A DNA stretch of 64,000 nt from Planctomycetota bacterium. Its GTDB lineage: Bacteria; Planctomycetota; UBA1135; GCA-002686595. A program made the position numbers and the translations under genes. Numbering within the stretch: position 1 is the first letter of the stretch; each line of letters opens with the position of its first letter. Positions 1 through 8,732 of this stretch are shown here, piece after piece. The stretch is taken from NCBI GenBank assembly GCA_016712565.1, contig JADJQU010000003.1:496001-560000 (forward strand), written 5' to 3'. The notes beneath the pieces were generated by a model. It was not told the origin of the DNA, searched no databases, and saw only the letters and a program-made list of their open reading frames with translations.

Positions 1-2
1 CC

Positions 3-1847
3 ATGCGCCAGGCCCGGGCCGAGGAAGAGGCCCGAGAGGAGCACGCGGAGAGCGACCACCACGAGGACCTGCTGGCCTTCGTCCACGACGAAGTGCACAC
101 CGACCTGGACGGGGTCCACTCCGAGGACGCGCCACTGGATGTCCACGGCGACGGTCACCAGGACTCCCACGGGGAGGGCTTCGGCGGCCTCGACGACGAG
201 GATCACGGCGCCGGCGAATTGGAGCCGCACGAGCAGGACGGGCCGTCCTCCTCCGCCGCGGGCAGCGGCCTCGATGGGGACCGCACCTCGTCGTTCCCGG
301 AGGCTGAAGCGACCTCGGCCGGGTATTCCTCGGCCCGGGGAGCTGACTCCGGCCCGCCAGGGGATTCTGGAGCCACGGAGGGCGGGGAGTTCTCCGCGTC
401 GGGCGCCCGCGAGGGCGAAGCCGGGGGCGAGCGCGGCGAGACGCGCGGTCGACGCAGCCTGCGCAAGACCCGCGGCGCCGCGCGCGCCGTGGGCCACGGT
501 CGCTCTCGCCGCGGGGCGGACGCGGGGCGCGGGGGCGGAAATCGCCACGGCGCCCCTGGACAGAACGGAGGCCGGCGCCAGGCGCGACCGCGCCGTCCGA
601 TCACCGAGCTCCTGGAAAAGGGCCAGGTGGTGGTGGTGCAGATCACCAAGGACGCGATCGGCGAGAAAGGCCCGACGCTGACGACGTACATCTCGATCCC
701 CGGCCGCCACCTGGTGCTGATGCCCTCGATGGCGCGCACCGGCGTGAGCCGCAAGATCGAGGACGAGAAGGAACGCCGGCGGCTGAAGAAGATCCTGGCC
801 TCCCTCGACAACCTCCAGCCCGGCATGGGCGTGATCGTCCGCACCGCGGGCATCGGTTGCTCGCGCGAGGACCTGCAGCGGGACCTCGACTACTTGCTGG
901 CCCTGTGGGGCGATTTCGAGAAGCGCTTGAACCTCGGCCGCGGCCCCGCGCCGCTGTACGAGGAGTCCGACGTGGCGATCCGAACCGTGCGCGACCTGTT
1001 CAACGCCTCGACGGAGGCGGTGATCGTCGACGACCCGGAGGTGTTCCAGCGCGTGCGCGAGTTCACCTCTCGATTGATGACGCCCGAGGACCTCGAGCGC
1101 ATCCAGCTCCACGACGGCGCCCGGCCCCTGTTCCATGCCTACGGCGTCGAGCAGGACTTCGAGCGCATCTTCTCGCGGCGCATCGAGCTGCCCTCCGGTG
1201 GTTCGATCGTCTTCGATCAGACCGAGGCCCTGGTGGCCATCGACGTCAACTCGGGCAAGACGCGCTCCGACGGCTTCGAGTTCGAGGAGATCGCGCTCAA
1301 GACCAACCTGGAGGCCGCGCCCGAAATCGCGCGGCAGATCCGGCTGCGGGACCTGGGCGGCATCATCGTCTGCGACTTCATCGACATGCAGCGCGCCTCC
1401 AGCCGCAAGGCGGTCGAGCGGGCCCTGGCCCAGGCTCTGGCCCAGGACCGCGCGCGCTCCAAGCTGGGTCGCATCTCCCAGTTCGGGCTCCTGGAACTGA
1501 CCCGCCAGCGCCTGGGGCCGGGCCTGTCCAAGATGCTCTTCCACAATTGCACCCGCTGCCGGGGTTCCGGACGGGTCTGCACCGTGGAGTCCCGCACGGG
1601 TTCGATCCTGCGGCGCCTGGGCGCGGCCCTGCCCCAGAAGGGCTTTGCCAAGGTCGAGGTGCGCGCCGCCCAGGACGTGATCGAGTACCTGCGGGCCAAC
1701 TGCGGCAGCGAGATCAAGGACCTGGAGGGCCGCCACCAGAAGCAGATCACCCTGGTGTCGGTTTCCGACCAGATGGAGGACGCGGTCCTGCGCTACCTGC
1801 GCCCGGACGGCCGGGAAGTGCGTCCGGGGGGGCGCCGCAAGCGGTGA
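3..1847 (+). CDS. rng: Ribonuclease E/G family endoribonuclease (5' partial)
   Basis: Endoribonuclease of the RNase E/G family, which processes rRNA and decays mRNA. The frame is open to the left edge, so the true start and the first part of the S1 domain lie outside the window; the ATG at 3 is only the first one visible. Residues 1-195 are an acidic, His/Gly-rich then Arg/Gly-rich low-complexity stretch. The second half of the S1 domain follows (about 198-245, motif GPTLTTYISIPGRHLV), so the disordered stretch appears to be inserted within S1. The catalytic core has AIDVNSG (Asp about 414) and CDFIDM (Asp about 458), the two metal-binding aspartates of the family. The zinc-link CxxC is at about 516-519 (CTRC). 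No long RNase E-type C-terminal scaffold is present, so it is closer to RNase G. It sits directly upstream of rplU-rpmA-obgE, as in many bacteria. Confidence 0.93.
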   Translation: MRQARAEEEAREEHAESDHHEDLLAFVHDEVHTDLDGVHSEDAPLDVHGDGHQDSHGEGFGGLDDEDHGAGELEPHEQDGPSSSAAGSGLDGDRTSSFPEAEATSAGYSSARGADSGPPGDSGATEGGEFSASGAREGEAGGERGETRGRRSLRKTRGAARAVGHGRSRRGADAGRGGGNRHGAPGQNGGRRQARPRRPITELLEKGQVVVVQITKDAIGEKGPTLTTYISIPGRHLVLMPSMARTGVSRKIEDEKERRRLKKILASLDNLQPGMGVIVRTAGIGCSREDLQRDLDYLLALWGDFEKRLNLGRGPAPLYEESDVAIRTVRDLFNASTEAVIVDDPEVFQRVREFTSRLMTPEDLERIQLHDGARPLFHAYGVEQDFERIFSRRIELPSGGSIVFDQTEALVAIDVNSGKTRSDGFEFEEIALKTNLEAAPEIARQIRLRDLGGIIVCDFIDMQRASSRKAVERALAQALAQDRARSKLGRISQFGLLELTRQRLGPGLSKMLFHNCTRCRGSGRVCTVESRTGSILRRLGAALPQKGFAKVEVRAAQDVIEYLRANCGSEIKDLEGRHQKQITLVSVSDQMEDAVLRYLRPDGREVRPGGRRKR

Positions 1848-2005
1848 CTTGACTCCGGGGGGCCTCTCCTGGACACTCTTCGGCCCCCAAGCGGCGCCCC
1901 CCGGCGCCGTCAGGGACCCAACGGGCGCTTCCCCAGGGGAGCCCCGGACTCGCGGCCGCCCGCCGGGCTGCCGCTCCCAAAGCAGTCACCAGGACCCCTC
2001 GAACC

Positions 2006-2320
2006 ATGTACGCCGTCATCCAAGATCGCTCGCGCCAGCACACCGTGCGCACGGGCGACGTCATCCTCTGCGACTTCGACGCCCCCAAGAACGCGGGCGA
2101 CAAGGTCACCTTTGACCAGGTGTTGATGCTCTCCGGCGAGGGCGTCTCGAAGATCGGCAAGCCCACGGTCGCGGGCGCCTCCGTCAGCGGCGAGGTGCTC
2201 GGCACCGAGCGCGGCGACAAGCTGGTCGTGTTCCGCTTCAAGCGCCGCAAGAACGTGCGCAAGAAGCGCGGCCACCGCCAAACGTACACCAAGGTGCGGA
2301 TCCAGGAAGTGCGCGCCTAG
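2006..2320 (+). CDS. rplU: 50S ribosomal protein L21
   Basis: L21 binds 23S rRNA domain VI in the large subunit. The 104-residue length is typical. The N-terminal MYAVIQ and the basic C-terminal block KRRKNVRKKRGHRQ followed by YTKVRI are family hallmarks. It starts at ATG 2006 after a 158-base leader downstream of the RNase E/G gene and lies 19 bases before rpmA. The order rplU-rpmA-obgE is one of the most conserved ribosomal clusters, so co-transcription is expected. Confidence 0.97.
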   Translation: MYAVIQDRSRQHTVRTGDVILCDFDAPKNAGDKVTFDQVLMLSGEGVSKIGKPTVAGASVSGEVLGTERGDKLVVFRFKRRKNVRKKRGHRQTYTKVRIQEVRA

Positions 2321-2339
2321 CCCCAGCGAGACCCACGAC

Positions 2340-2585
2340 ATGGCACACAAAAAAGGTCAAGGCTCCACCAGCAACGGCCGGGACTCCAACCCGCAGTTCC
2401 GGGGCGTCAAGCGTTACGGCGGCGAGCGCGTCACCGCGGGGACGATCCTCGTCCGCCAGTGCGGCACCAAGTTCCACGCCGGCTCGAACGTGGGCAGGGG
2501 GAGCGACTACACCCTGTTCTCGCTGGTCGAGGGCACCGTGCGCTTCCAGGCCAACGGCAAGATCCACGTCGACCGCGCCCAGTAG
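2340..2585 (+). CDS. rpmA: 50S ribosomal protein L27
   Basis: L27 has an N-terminal tail that reaches the peptidyl-transferase centre. The protein is 81 residues and begins MAHKKGQGSTSNGRDS, so it starts directly with the mature Ala-His-Lys-Lys tail. It lacks the cleavable extension found in Firmicutes. The core contains FRGVKRYGGE and GTKFHAGSNVGRG, both diagnostic. It lies between rplU and obgE in the usual order. Confidence 0.97.
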   Translation: MAHKKGQGSTSNGRDSNPQFRGVKRYGGERVTAGTILVRQCGTKFHAGSNVGRGSDYTLFSLVEGTVRFQANGKIHVDRAQ

Positions 2586-2657
2586 CGCGATCGCGCCGCC
2601 CTGGTCCTCCACGGGGAGGCGCGGAACGGCGCGGAGACGAGCTCGCCCCCCTCCGCC

Positions 2658-3656
2658 GTGTTCCGCGACGAAATCGAGATCGAGGTCATTGCCGGCAAGG
2701 GCGGCGATGGCCTCGTGTCGTTCTACCGCGAGAAATTCGTTCCCCGCGGGGGACCGGACGGCGGCGACGGAGGCCGGGGAGGCAGCATCGTCCTGCGCGC
2801 CACCGACCAGGTGAATTCGTTGCTCAAGCTCGGCCGGCGCATGCGCTATTCCGCCGAGGACGGCCGCCCCGGCGGCAACTCCAACAAGGCCGGCCGCGAC
2901 GGCCAGGACCTGGAGTTGGAGGTGCCCGTGGGCACCCAGGTCTTCGACGGCAAGAAGGGCAATCTGCTCAGGGACCTGGCCCGGCACGGAGAGACGCTGG
3001 AACTGGTCCGCGGCGGCGATGGGGGCCTCGGCAACGCGCAATTCGCCACCGCCGTGCGTCAGACCCCGCGCTTCGCCCAGCCGGGCAAGGCCGGCGAAGC
3101 ACGCCGCGTGCGGCTGGAGCTCAAGCTGTTCGCCGAGGTGGGACTGATCGGACTGCCCAACGCCGGCAAGTCCACGTTCCTGTCCAAGGTGACCGCGGCC
3201 ACGCCGAAGATCGCCGACTACCCGTTCACCACCCTGGTGCCCCAGGTGGGCATCGCGGGCATCGGCGATTACGACACGCTGGTGATCGCCGATTTGCCGG
3301 GGCTGATCGAGGGAGCCAGCCAGGGTCACGGCCTGGGCCATCGCTTCCTCAAGCACGTGGAGCGCTGCGGGGTGTTGCTGCACCTCGTCGACGTGTCCCC
3401 CGAGGCGGCCGCCGACCCCGTGGAGGGCTGGCGCGTGGTGGAGCGCGAGCTGGAGCGGGCCTCGCGCGAGCTGCACGCCAAGCCCCGGCTGGTGGTGGCC
3501 ACGAAGGTCGAATCGCCGGAGGCCGAGTCCCGGGCAGCCGAGCTGGAGGTCGCGGTGGGGGCCCCGGTGGCCCGGATCTCCGCCTGGACCGGCCGCGGCC
3601 TGGGGCAGCTCCTGGTCGAGGCCCATCGGCTGGTGCGCGGAACCCGCGTGGGCTGA
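2658..3656 (+). CDS. obgE: GTPase Obg/CgtA (short form)
   Basis: Ribosome-assembly and stress GTPase that associates with the 50S subunit. The start is GTG 2658. Residues 1-160 form the glycine-rich Obg domain (AGKGGDG, RGGPDGGDGG). The G domain follows: G1 GLPNAGKST at about 164-172, G3 DLPG at about 212-215 and G5 ISAWTGRG near the C-terminus. At the G4 position, normally NKxD, it reads TKVE at about 282-285, which is unusual for guanine specificity. The protein is 332 residues and ends after the G domain, with no C-terminal OCT domain; short Obg proteins like this occur in several phyla. It is the last gene of the rplU-rpmA cluster. Confidence 0.95.
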   Translation: MFRDEIEIEVIAGKGGDGLVSFYREKFVPRGGPDGGDGGRGGSIVLRATDQVNSLLKLGRRMRYSAEDGRPGGNSNKAGRDGQDLELEVPVGTQVFDGKKGNLLRDLARHGETLELVRGGDGGLGNAQFATAVRQTPRFAQPGKAGEARRVRLELKLFAEVGLIGLPNAGKSTFLSKVTAATPKIADYPFTTLVPQVGIAGIGDYDTLVIADLPGLIEGASQGHGLGHRFLKHVERCGVLLHLVDVSPEAAADPVEGWRVVERELERASRELHAKPRLVVATKVESPEAESRAAELEVAVGAPVARISAWTGRGLGQLLVEAHRLVRGTRVG

Positions 3657-3911
3657 AGGCGCCCGGGAGTCGGCCCCCTGGGGCCCCTCACCCCGGGTTT
3701 CCGACCCGGCAACGCCCCTGGGCCCCCAGGACCTGGACCCTTGGACCCGTGGCCCGGGGACCCGTGGCCGCACGGGCGGCGAGGGCCGGCGCGCTCCCCA
3801 GGGTTCTCGCCCCAACGGTGCTCAAGGCCGGTCCGCCCTGGGGTCGATGACGGAACCGCCTCCTCCGGACCGATTCCGGCCGAGCCGTAGGAGCATTTCC
3901 CCCCGTACCGC

Positions 3912-5561
3912 GTGAACCAGCCCAACGACCCGCGCTTCGACCGTCGCAACCCCGCCACGCCGAGCCGGATTCCGCTCGGCAGTCCGGAGGACCGTCGCAC
4001 CGGATCGTCGTCACAACCGGCCGGTCCCTCCAAGCCGGGTCAGCCCGCGAGGTCTCCGGGACCTTCGGCACCCCAGAATCCCAGCGGGACCCCGGGATCG
4101 TCGAGGACCTCGGGCCCCCAGGCGCCCCTGGGGCCTTCCCCGCGCTCGCCGAAGCCGCCGCGGCCGCCGGACACCTCGCGCCTGTCCGACACGCCCCGCC
4201 AGGGCGAGACCCATCGCTCGGGGGAATCCCGCCCGCTCCAGCGGACCGAGCCCCTGGAGCCCCTGGCTCCGGCCGCGGAGCCGGAGCCCGCCCTGGAAGG
4301 CCTCGAGGTCACCCAGCAGGACCTGGCCCATGCGGACCGCCGGCCCGACATGGACCGCGAGACGCCGGTCAACCCGGCCGCCGCCGAACGCCTGCTGGAA
4401 GCCAGTCGCCTCGCGGAGCGGCTCACGTCCACGTCGATGTCGCCGCGCCACCAGATCGAGGCCTGGCTCGCCGTCATGGTGCAGACCAGCGCCAGCGACC
4501 TGATCTTGCGGGCAGGCGGACGTCCCTCGACTCGCGTGGACGGCCGCATCGGCTTCCTGCCCGGCCGGGTGCCCGGCGCCGGAGCGCTCTTGGAGGTGCT
4601 CGAGGGCGTGATGGGCAAGGACCGGATGCAGCAGTGGCGCGAACGCGGATCCGTGGACTCCGCCCTGCAGCTCGACGGCCTGGGCCGCTTCCGCATCAAC
4701 GCCTACCGCCAGATGGGTGAGCCGGCCGTGGTGCTGCGCCGCGTGGCCGACACTCCGCCCCAGCTCGACCGCCTGGAATTGCCCTTCGCCGAGTTGACCA
4801 AGATCGGTCTGCGCAAGCGCGGGCTGGTGCTGGTCACCGGGGTCGCGGGCTCGGGCAAGTCCACCACCCTGGCGGGGATGATCCAGTACATGAACACGCA
4901 CGCCGAGCGGCACGTGGTCACGCTGGAGGACCCGATCGAAATGCTGTTCACCGAGGACCGCTGCGTGATCAGCCAGCGCGAGGTGGGCATCGACTGCCCC
5001 ACGTTCCAGGAGGGCCTGCGCCATGCCCTGCGCCAGAGCCCGGACGTGATCCTGATCGGCGAAATGCGCGACCAGGAGACGGTCATGGCGGCCCTGGACG
5101 CCTCGGAGACCGGCCACCTGGTGCTCTCCACCATGCACACGGTCAACGCGGCCCAGACCTTGGACCGCATCCTGGGCTTCTTCCCCTCCGAGCAGCACAA
5201 GCAGGTGCGCTCCAGGCTGGGGGACAACATGGCCTGCGTGCTCTCCCAGCGCCTGATCCCGCGTGCCGCGGGCACCGGCATGGTCCCGGCCTTCGAGCTG
5301 ATGACCGCCACGCCGCGGATCCGCGAACTCGTGGACGCCGGCGACACGGGGGAGATCGCGCGCACCATCGAAGGCTCGAACACGCCCGGCCTGGTGTCCT
5401 TCAACCAATCCCTGCGGCGGCTGGTCCAGTACAAGCTGGTGGACCTGAAGGACGCCCTGGCGGCCTCGGACCGGCCCGACGAACTGGTGCTCGCCCTGCG
5501 CGGGATCACCTCCAGCTCGGGCCGCGGCAAGGACGGGCTCAAGATGCCCGGGGACGACTGA
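3912..5561 (+). CDS. PilT/PilU-like twitching-motility ATPase with proline-rich N-terminal extension
   Basis: Hexameric secretion ATPase of the PilT family, which powers pilus retraction or a related export step. The start is taken as GTG 3912, giving 549 residues. The first 170 or so are Pro/Ser/Arg-rich and likely disordered, absent from ordinary PilT. The PilT region follows from about residue 176 (SASDLILRAGGRPS). Walker A is GVAGSGKSTT at about 309. The Asp box reads VVTLEDPIE, Walker B reads VILIGEMRD at about 377, and the His box reads HLVLSTMHT. The C-terminal segment PRIRELVDAGDTGEI replaces the canonical AIRNLIRE sequence of true PilT. A more canonical PilT is at 24603, so this is probably a PilU-like accessory ATPase. 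The start is uncertain because of the disordered N-terminus. Confidence 0.88.
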   Translation: MNQPNDPRFDRRNPATPSRIPLGSPEDRRTGSSSQPAGPSKPGQPARSPGPSAPQNPSGTPGSSRTSGPQAPLGPSPRSPKPPRPPDTSRLSDTPRQGETHRSGESRPLQRTEPLEPLAPAAEPEPALEGLEVTQQDLAHADRRPDMDRETPVNPAAAERLLEASRLAERLTSTSMSPRHQIEAWLAVMVQTSASDLILRAGGRPSTRVDGRIGFLPGRVPGAGALLEVLEGVMGKDRMQQWRERGSVDSALQLDGLGRFRINAYRQMGEPAVVLRRVADTPPQLDRLELPFAELTKIGLRKRGLVLVTGVAGSGKSTTLAGMIQYMNTHAERHVVTLEDPIEMLFTEDRCVISQREVGIDCPTFQEGLRHALRQSPDVILIGEMRDQETVMAALDASETGHLVLSTMHTVNAAQTLDRILGFFPSEQHKQVRSRLGDNMACVLSQRLIPRAAGTGMVPAFELMTATPRIRELVDAGDTGEIARTIEGSNTPGLVSFNQSLRRLVQYKLVDLKDALAASDRPDELVLALRGITSSSGRGKDGLKMPGDD

Positions 5562-5696
5562 TCCGAGGGAACGGGCCTGGGGGGAAGAATCGCCCTCGCC
5601 CGTCGTAGGAGCCCCTCGGAGGCACCTTCCAGTCTCGGAAACCGCGGGGGGCCTTTGGTGGGCCGCGCGGCCCGGGGGTAGGATGCGAACCAGCTC

Positions 5697-6707
5697 ATGA
5701 ACACCGGGCAGCTCAAACTCGTTTCCTGGACCCTGGCGTCGGTCTTCGGTCTGGGCCTCGCGGGCTACGTCGGCAATTACCTGCTCCACCGCGGGACGCT
5801 GGAAGCCCGCGTCGGCGGCAAGGAGATCCAGGACGTGCTCTCCAAGGTCACGCCCGTGGAGAAGAAGGCCGAGGACATCGTCTCCTACGACCTCGTCAAT
5901 GCCGCGTTGTACAAGTTCAACTGGACGGGCAAGGCCCCGCCGAAGCCGGTCGAGGAAGTCAAGCCGGTGGCCAAGGTCACGCCGGGCACCGAGCCCGTCT
6001 CGACCCTGGTCCAGGTCCTGCTGATCAAGGAGGACCCCATTGACGACTCCGGTTCACGGGCCGTGATCAAGTACCTGCCCGCGGCCAAGGTGACGATGAA
6101 GGATCCGGCGATCGTCAAGCACGTCGGCGACACCCTCGACGGCAGCCTGGACTTCATTTCGATCGGCGACATCACCGCCGCCGGGGTGGTGTTCAAGTTC
6201 CGCGACGGCAAGCGCGCCGACGAGACCGTGGGCGTCAACGAACTCTCCAGGCGCCTGGACATGGACACGATCGCGGGGACCAAGGGAGTGCTGCCCGCGA
6301 CGCCCGAGGTGCGCTACCCGAAAGGGCCGCGATACGGCGAGGCACCCGACCGCACCGTGCGCCTGTCCGACACGTCGTTCCAGATCGGAACGGCGGACAT
6401 GGACGACTGGAACGACAACTACCAGGACTACCTGACCGAGGTCGAGCACCGGCAACACCGCGACCCCTCCACGGGCAAGTACGACGGGATCGTCCTCGAC
6501 AAGGTGCCCCCGGGATCCGTGGCCGCCGCCCACGGGGCCAAGGACGGCGACATCATCAAGTCGATCAACGGCCACCCGGTGAACTCGACGCAGGAGGCGA
6601 TCTCCTTCGTCAAGAACAACAAGGACAAGTACGACGTCTGGGAGGTCGAGGTCGAGAACAAGGGCAAGATCCGCATCGTCACCTACAAGGTGCCGAAGAA
6701 GAAGTAG
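5697..6707 (+). CDS. Membrane-anchored PDZ-domain protein, GspC-like
   Basis: 336-residue protein with one N-terminal membrane anchor (about 8-30) and a long periplasmic part. The C-terminal PDZ domain spans about 260-330 and contains IVLDKVPPGSVAAAHGAKDGD and INGHPV. This order (short cytoplasmic end, one helix, linker, PDZ) is that of GspC, the type II secretion protein linking the inner-membrane platform to the secretin. A Lys/Pro-rich linker lies at about 75-105. It follows the PilT-like ATPase by 135 bases, which fits a role in a type II secretion or type IV pilus machine. No homology-region motif of GspC could be verified by eye, so the assignment rests on architecture and context. Confidence 0.6.
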   Translation: MNTGQLKLVSWTLASVFGLGLAGYVGNYLLHRGTLEARVGGKEIQDVLSKVTPVEKKAEDIVSYDLVNAALYKFNWTGKAPPKPVEEVKPVAKVTPGTEPVSTLVQVLLIKEDPIDDSGSRAVIKYLPAAKVTMKDPAIVKHVGDTLDGSLDFISIGDITAAGVVFKFRDGKRADETVGVNELSRRLDMDTIAGTKGVLPATPEVRYPKGPRYGEAPDRTVRLSDTSFQIGTADMDDWNDNYQDYLTEVEHRQHRDPSTGKYDGIVLDKVPPGSVAAAHGAKDGDIIKSINGHPVNSTQEAISFVKNNKDKYDVWEVEVENKGKIRIVTYKVPKKK

Positions 6708-6789
6708 CCCCGCGCGGCGCGGCGTTCCCGCGTTCGTCCGCGGGGGCGGCCAGGAGCGGCCAGGAGCGGTCGAAGGGGCCGCAAGGAAC

Positions 6790-6849
6790 ATGACCTCGAC
6801 GCTGCTCACCGCCGACGTCGGCAACACGGCCGCCAAGCTGCGGGCCTGA
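6790..6849 (+). pseudogene. coaX: Displaced 5' end of coaX, closed by an in-frame TGA
   Basis: Nineteen codons start at ATG 6790 behind a good ribosome-binding site (AAGGA, 5 bases upstream). They encode the phosphate-binding motif DVGNT, the signature start of type III pantothenate kinases. The frame is closed by TGA at 6847-6849, and the rest of the kinase follows in the same frame. A TGG (Trp) would restore the gene. Whether the TGA is real is not decidable from the sequence alone. Confidence 0.75.
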
Positions 6850-7659
6850 GTGCTGGAGGAGCAGGGCCCCCTGCGCTGCGTGGCGCGCTGCGACCTGCCG
6901 AGCCGGGGAGGGGATCGCTCGGCGGAACGGGATCTGGAGCAGTTCCTCGCGAGCGCGCCGAGGGCCGACTTCGCGGCACTCTCCTCGGTGGTGGAGCCGG
7001 AACTGGGGCGGCTGTGGCAGGACCGGATCTCGGCGCCCAGTCGCCTGCCCGCGGACTGGAACCTCGACCCCGGGCTCGAGAATCGCACACGCGAGCCCGC
7101 GCGCGTGGGGCGCGACCGGCTGTTTGCCGCGCGCGGCGCCCTGGAACTCGCCGAGTCCAGCTGCGTGGTGGTCAACGTGGGCACGGCCATGACCGTGGAT
7201 GCCGTTCTGGATCTGGAGCGCGCCCATGCCGGCGCCGCCCGGTCCGGGACGCACCCGGCGGAGGGCCTGGGTTGGCGGCGCGGCGCCTTCCTGGGCGGCG
7301 CCATCGCGCCGGGGCCCTGGATGATGGCCCGGGCCCTGGGGGCGGGCGCCGCGCAACTCTTCGCCGTGGATCCCGAAGCCGATCCGCCGGCCCTGGGCCT
7401 CGACAGCGAGCAGGCCATGCGAGCCGGCGTGGGACTCGGCCTGCGGGGCGCGGCGCGGGAACTGGTGAACGAAGTGGGGCGCGCGGCCCACTTCGTGGAT
7501 CCCACCGTGGTGCTCGCCGGCGGGGCGCGACACTTCGTCCTGCGCGCCTTCGAGCAGCGGCGGGCGACCCAGTGCCCCGATCTGGTCCACCTCGGTCTGT
7601 GCGCCGCGGTGCTGGAGTCCGCGGGCAGACCTCGTCCGGCGGCCTTCGGCTTGCCGTGA
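6850..7659 (+). CDS. coaX: Type III pantothenate kinase, body of the gene after an in-frame stop
   Basis: Pantothenate kinase catalyses the first step of coenzyme A synthesis. The body of a CoaX protein is present (VNVGTAMTVDAVLD, then GGAIAPGPWMMARALG and the late GVGLGLRGAARELVNEV). The uninterrupted frame can only start at GTG 6850, directly after the TGA that ends the natural start at 6790, and would then lack the essential DVGNT loop. Reinitiation at TGAGTG is possible, but the product should be inactive. With the 19 upstream codons the protein would be 289 codons, close to the usual 250-270 residues. Its stop overlaps the start of the MnmE-like gene by 4 bases (GTGA). This is either a sequence error or a recently inactivated gene. 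Confidence 0.8.
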   Translation: MLEEQGPLRCVARCDLPSRGGDRSAERDLEQFLASAPRADFAALSSVVEPELGRLWQDRISAPSRLPADWNLDPGLENRTREPARVGRDRLFAARGALELAESSCVVVNVGTAMTVDAVLDLERAHAGAARSGTHPAEGLGWRRGAFLGGAIAPGPWMMARALGAGAAQLFAVDPEADPPALGLDSEQAMRAGVGLGLRGAARELVNEVGRAAHFVDPTVVLAGGARHFVLRAFEQRRATQCPDLVHLGLCAAVLESAGRPRPAAFGLP

Positions 7660-8732
7660 GGGTGCGGCTGCGGGAACTCACGCCTCCGGGGACAGGCGCC
7701 ATCAGCGTGCTCGAGGTCAGCGGCCCCGCGGCCCTGGAGCGCCTGTCGCGGCAGTTCCCGGGAAAGCGGCTGTCCCCGGGGCGCGTGGTGCTTCTGCGCC
7801 TCGCCTGCGGCGGCGAGGAACTCGACGAGGCGCTGGTGTGGTGCGAGTCGGACGTGCGCGCCGAGGTGCACGTGCACGGTTCGCCCCCGCTGGTGAAGCG
7901 CCTCCTGGCCGAATTCGCCAGGGCGGGTTTCGACACGGAGCTGCCCGCAGGGCCCCGCACCCTGGAGGAGCGCGCCTTGGAACGGGTCCCCCTGGCGCCC
8001 ACGGCGGCAGGCGCGCGCATGCTGCTGGACCAGGCCGAGGGCGCGCTGCGCCGGGAGGTCCTGCGGCTCCTGGATCTGCCGTTCGAAGAGCGCAAGGCGG
8101 GGCTTTCGCTGCTCGCCCTGCGGGCGCGGCGCGCGCGCACGCTCCTGGAGGGCGCGCGCGTGGTGCTCGCGGGCGTGGTCAACGCCGGCAAGTCCACGCT
8201 CTTCAACGCCCTGGTGGGGAGCGAGCGCGCCCTGGTGACGCCCGAGGCCGGCACCACCCGCGACCTCGTGATCGAGCGCGCGCACCTGGGCCACTGGCCG
8301 GTCTGGCTGTGCGACACGGCGGGGGAGCGTGCCCTGGAGCCCCAGGAGTCCGGGGCCCGGGTGGAGGCGGCCGGCCAGGAACTGGGTCGACGGGCCCGCG
8401 GCGCCGCCGATCTGGTCCTGTGGCTCGTGCCCGCGGACGCCGCCTCCGGACCCGCCGCGCCCACCGGGGCCTTGGTGGTGGTGACCCGCGCCGACCTCGT
8501 GCCCTCCGAGCGCCTGAAGCACGTGCCCCTGTGGGTCAGGGCCGGACCCGATCCGCGCGATGCCGCCGAGCGGGTGACGCAAGCGATCCTCGAAGCCCTC
8601 GGCCTGCCCGCGCGCGCCTGGGAGCCCGGCGCCGCGGTTCCCTTCGAGTCCTGGATGGTGGCCGCCCTGGAACAGGCCCTACGGGACGAAGACGCGGGCG
8701 TGCTGGAGCGGCTCCTCGAATCGCGGCCCTGA
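7656..8732 (+). CDS. MnmE-like GTPase, shortened and lacking the catalytic C-terminal cysteine motif
   Basis: Related to MnmE (TrmE), the GTPase that with MnmG modifies the wobble uridine of tRNA. The start is GTG 7656, overlapping the coaX stop as GTGA. The N-terminal folate-binding-type domain keeps LTPPGTGAISVLEVSG and EVHVHGSPPLVKRLL. The G domain has GVVNAGKST at about 173-181, GTTRD, DTAG at about 220, and TRAD at about 277 where NKxD is normal. The protein is 358 residues against about 450 for MnmE, and it ends LLESRP without the conserved C-terminal CxGK. That cysteine is needed for tRNA modification, so this protein either works differently or is a paralogue. A complete mnmE elsewhere in the genome would favour paralogy. 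Confidence 0.8.
   Translation: MRVRLRELTPPGTGAISVLEVSGPAALERLSRQFPGKRLSPGRVVLLRLACGGEELDEALVWCESDVRAEVHVHGSPPLVKRLLAEFARAGFDTELPAGPRTLEERALERVPLAPTAAGARMLLDQAEGALRREVLRLLDLPFEERKAGLSLLALRARRARTLLEGARVVLAGVVNAGKSTLFNALVGSERALVTPEAGTTRDLVIERAHLGHWPVWLCDTAGERALEPQESGARVEAAGQELGRRARGAADLVLWLVPADAASGPAAPTGALVVVTRADLVPSERLKHVPLWVRAGPDPRDAAERVTQAILEALGLPARAWEPGAAVPFESWMVAALEQALRDEDAGVLERLLESRP

Noticed and set aside
6847..6849. TGA read as selenocysteine or as tryptophan by a changed genetic code
   Set aside because: CoaX has no selenocysteine site, no SECIS-like element is evident, and TGA ends many genes in the window.
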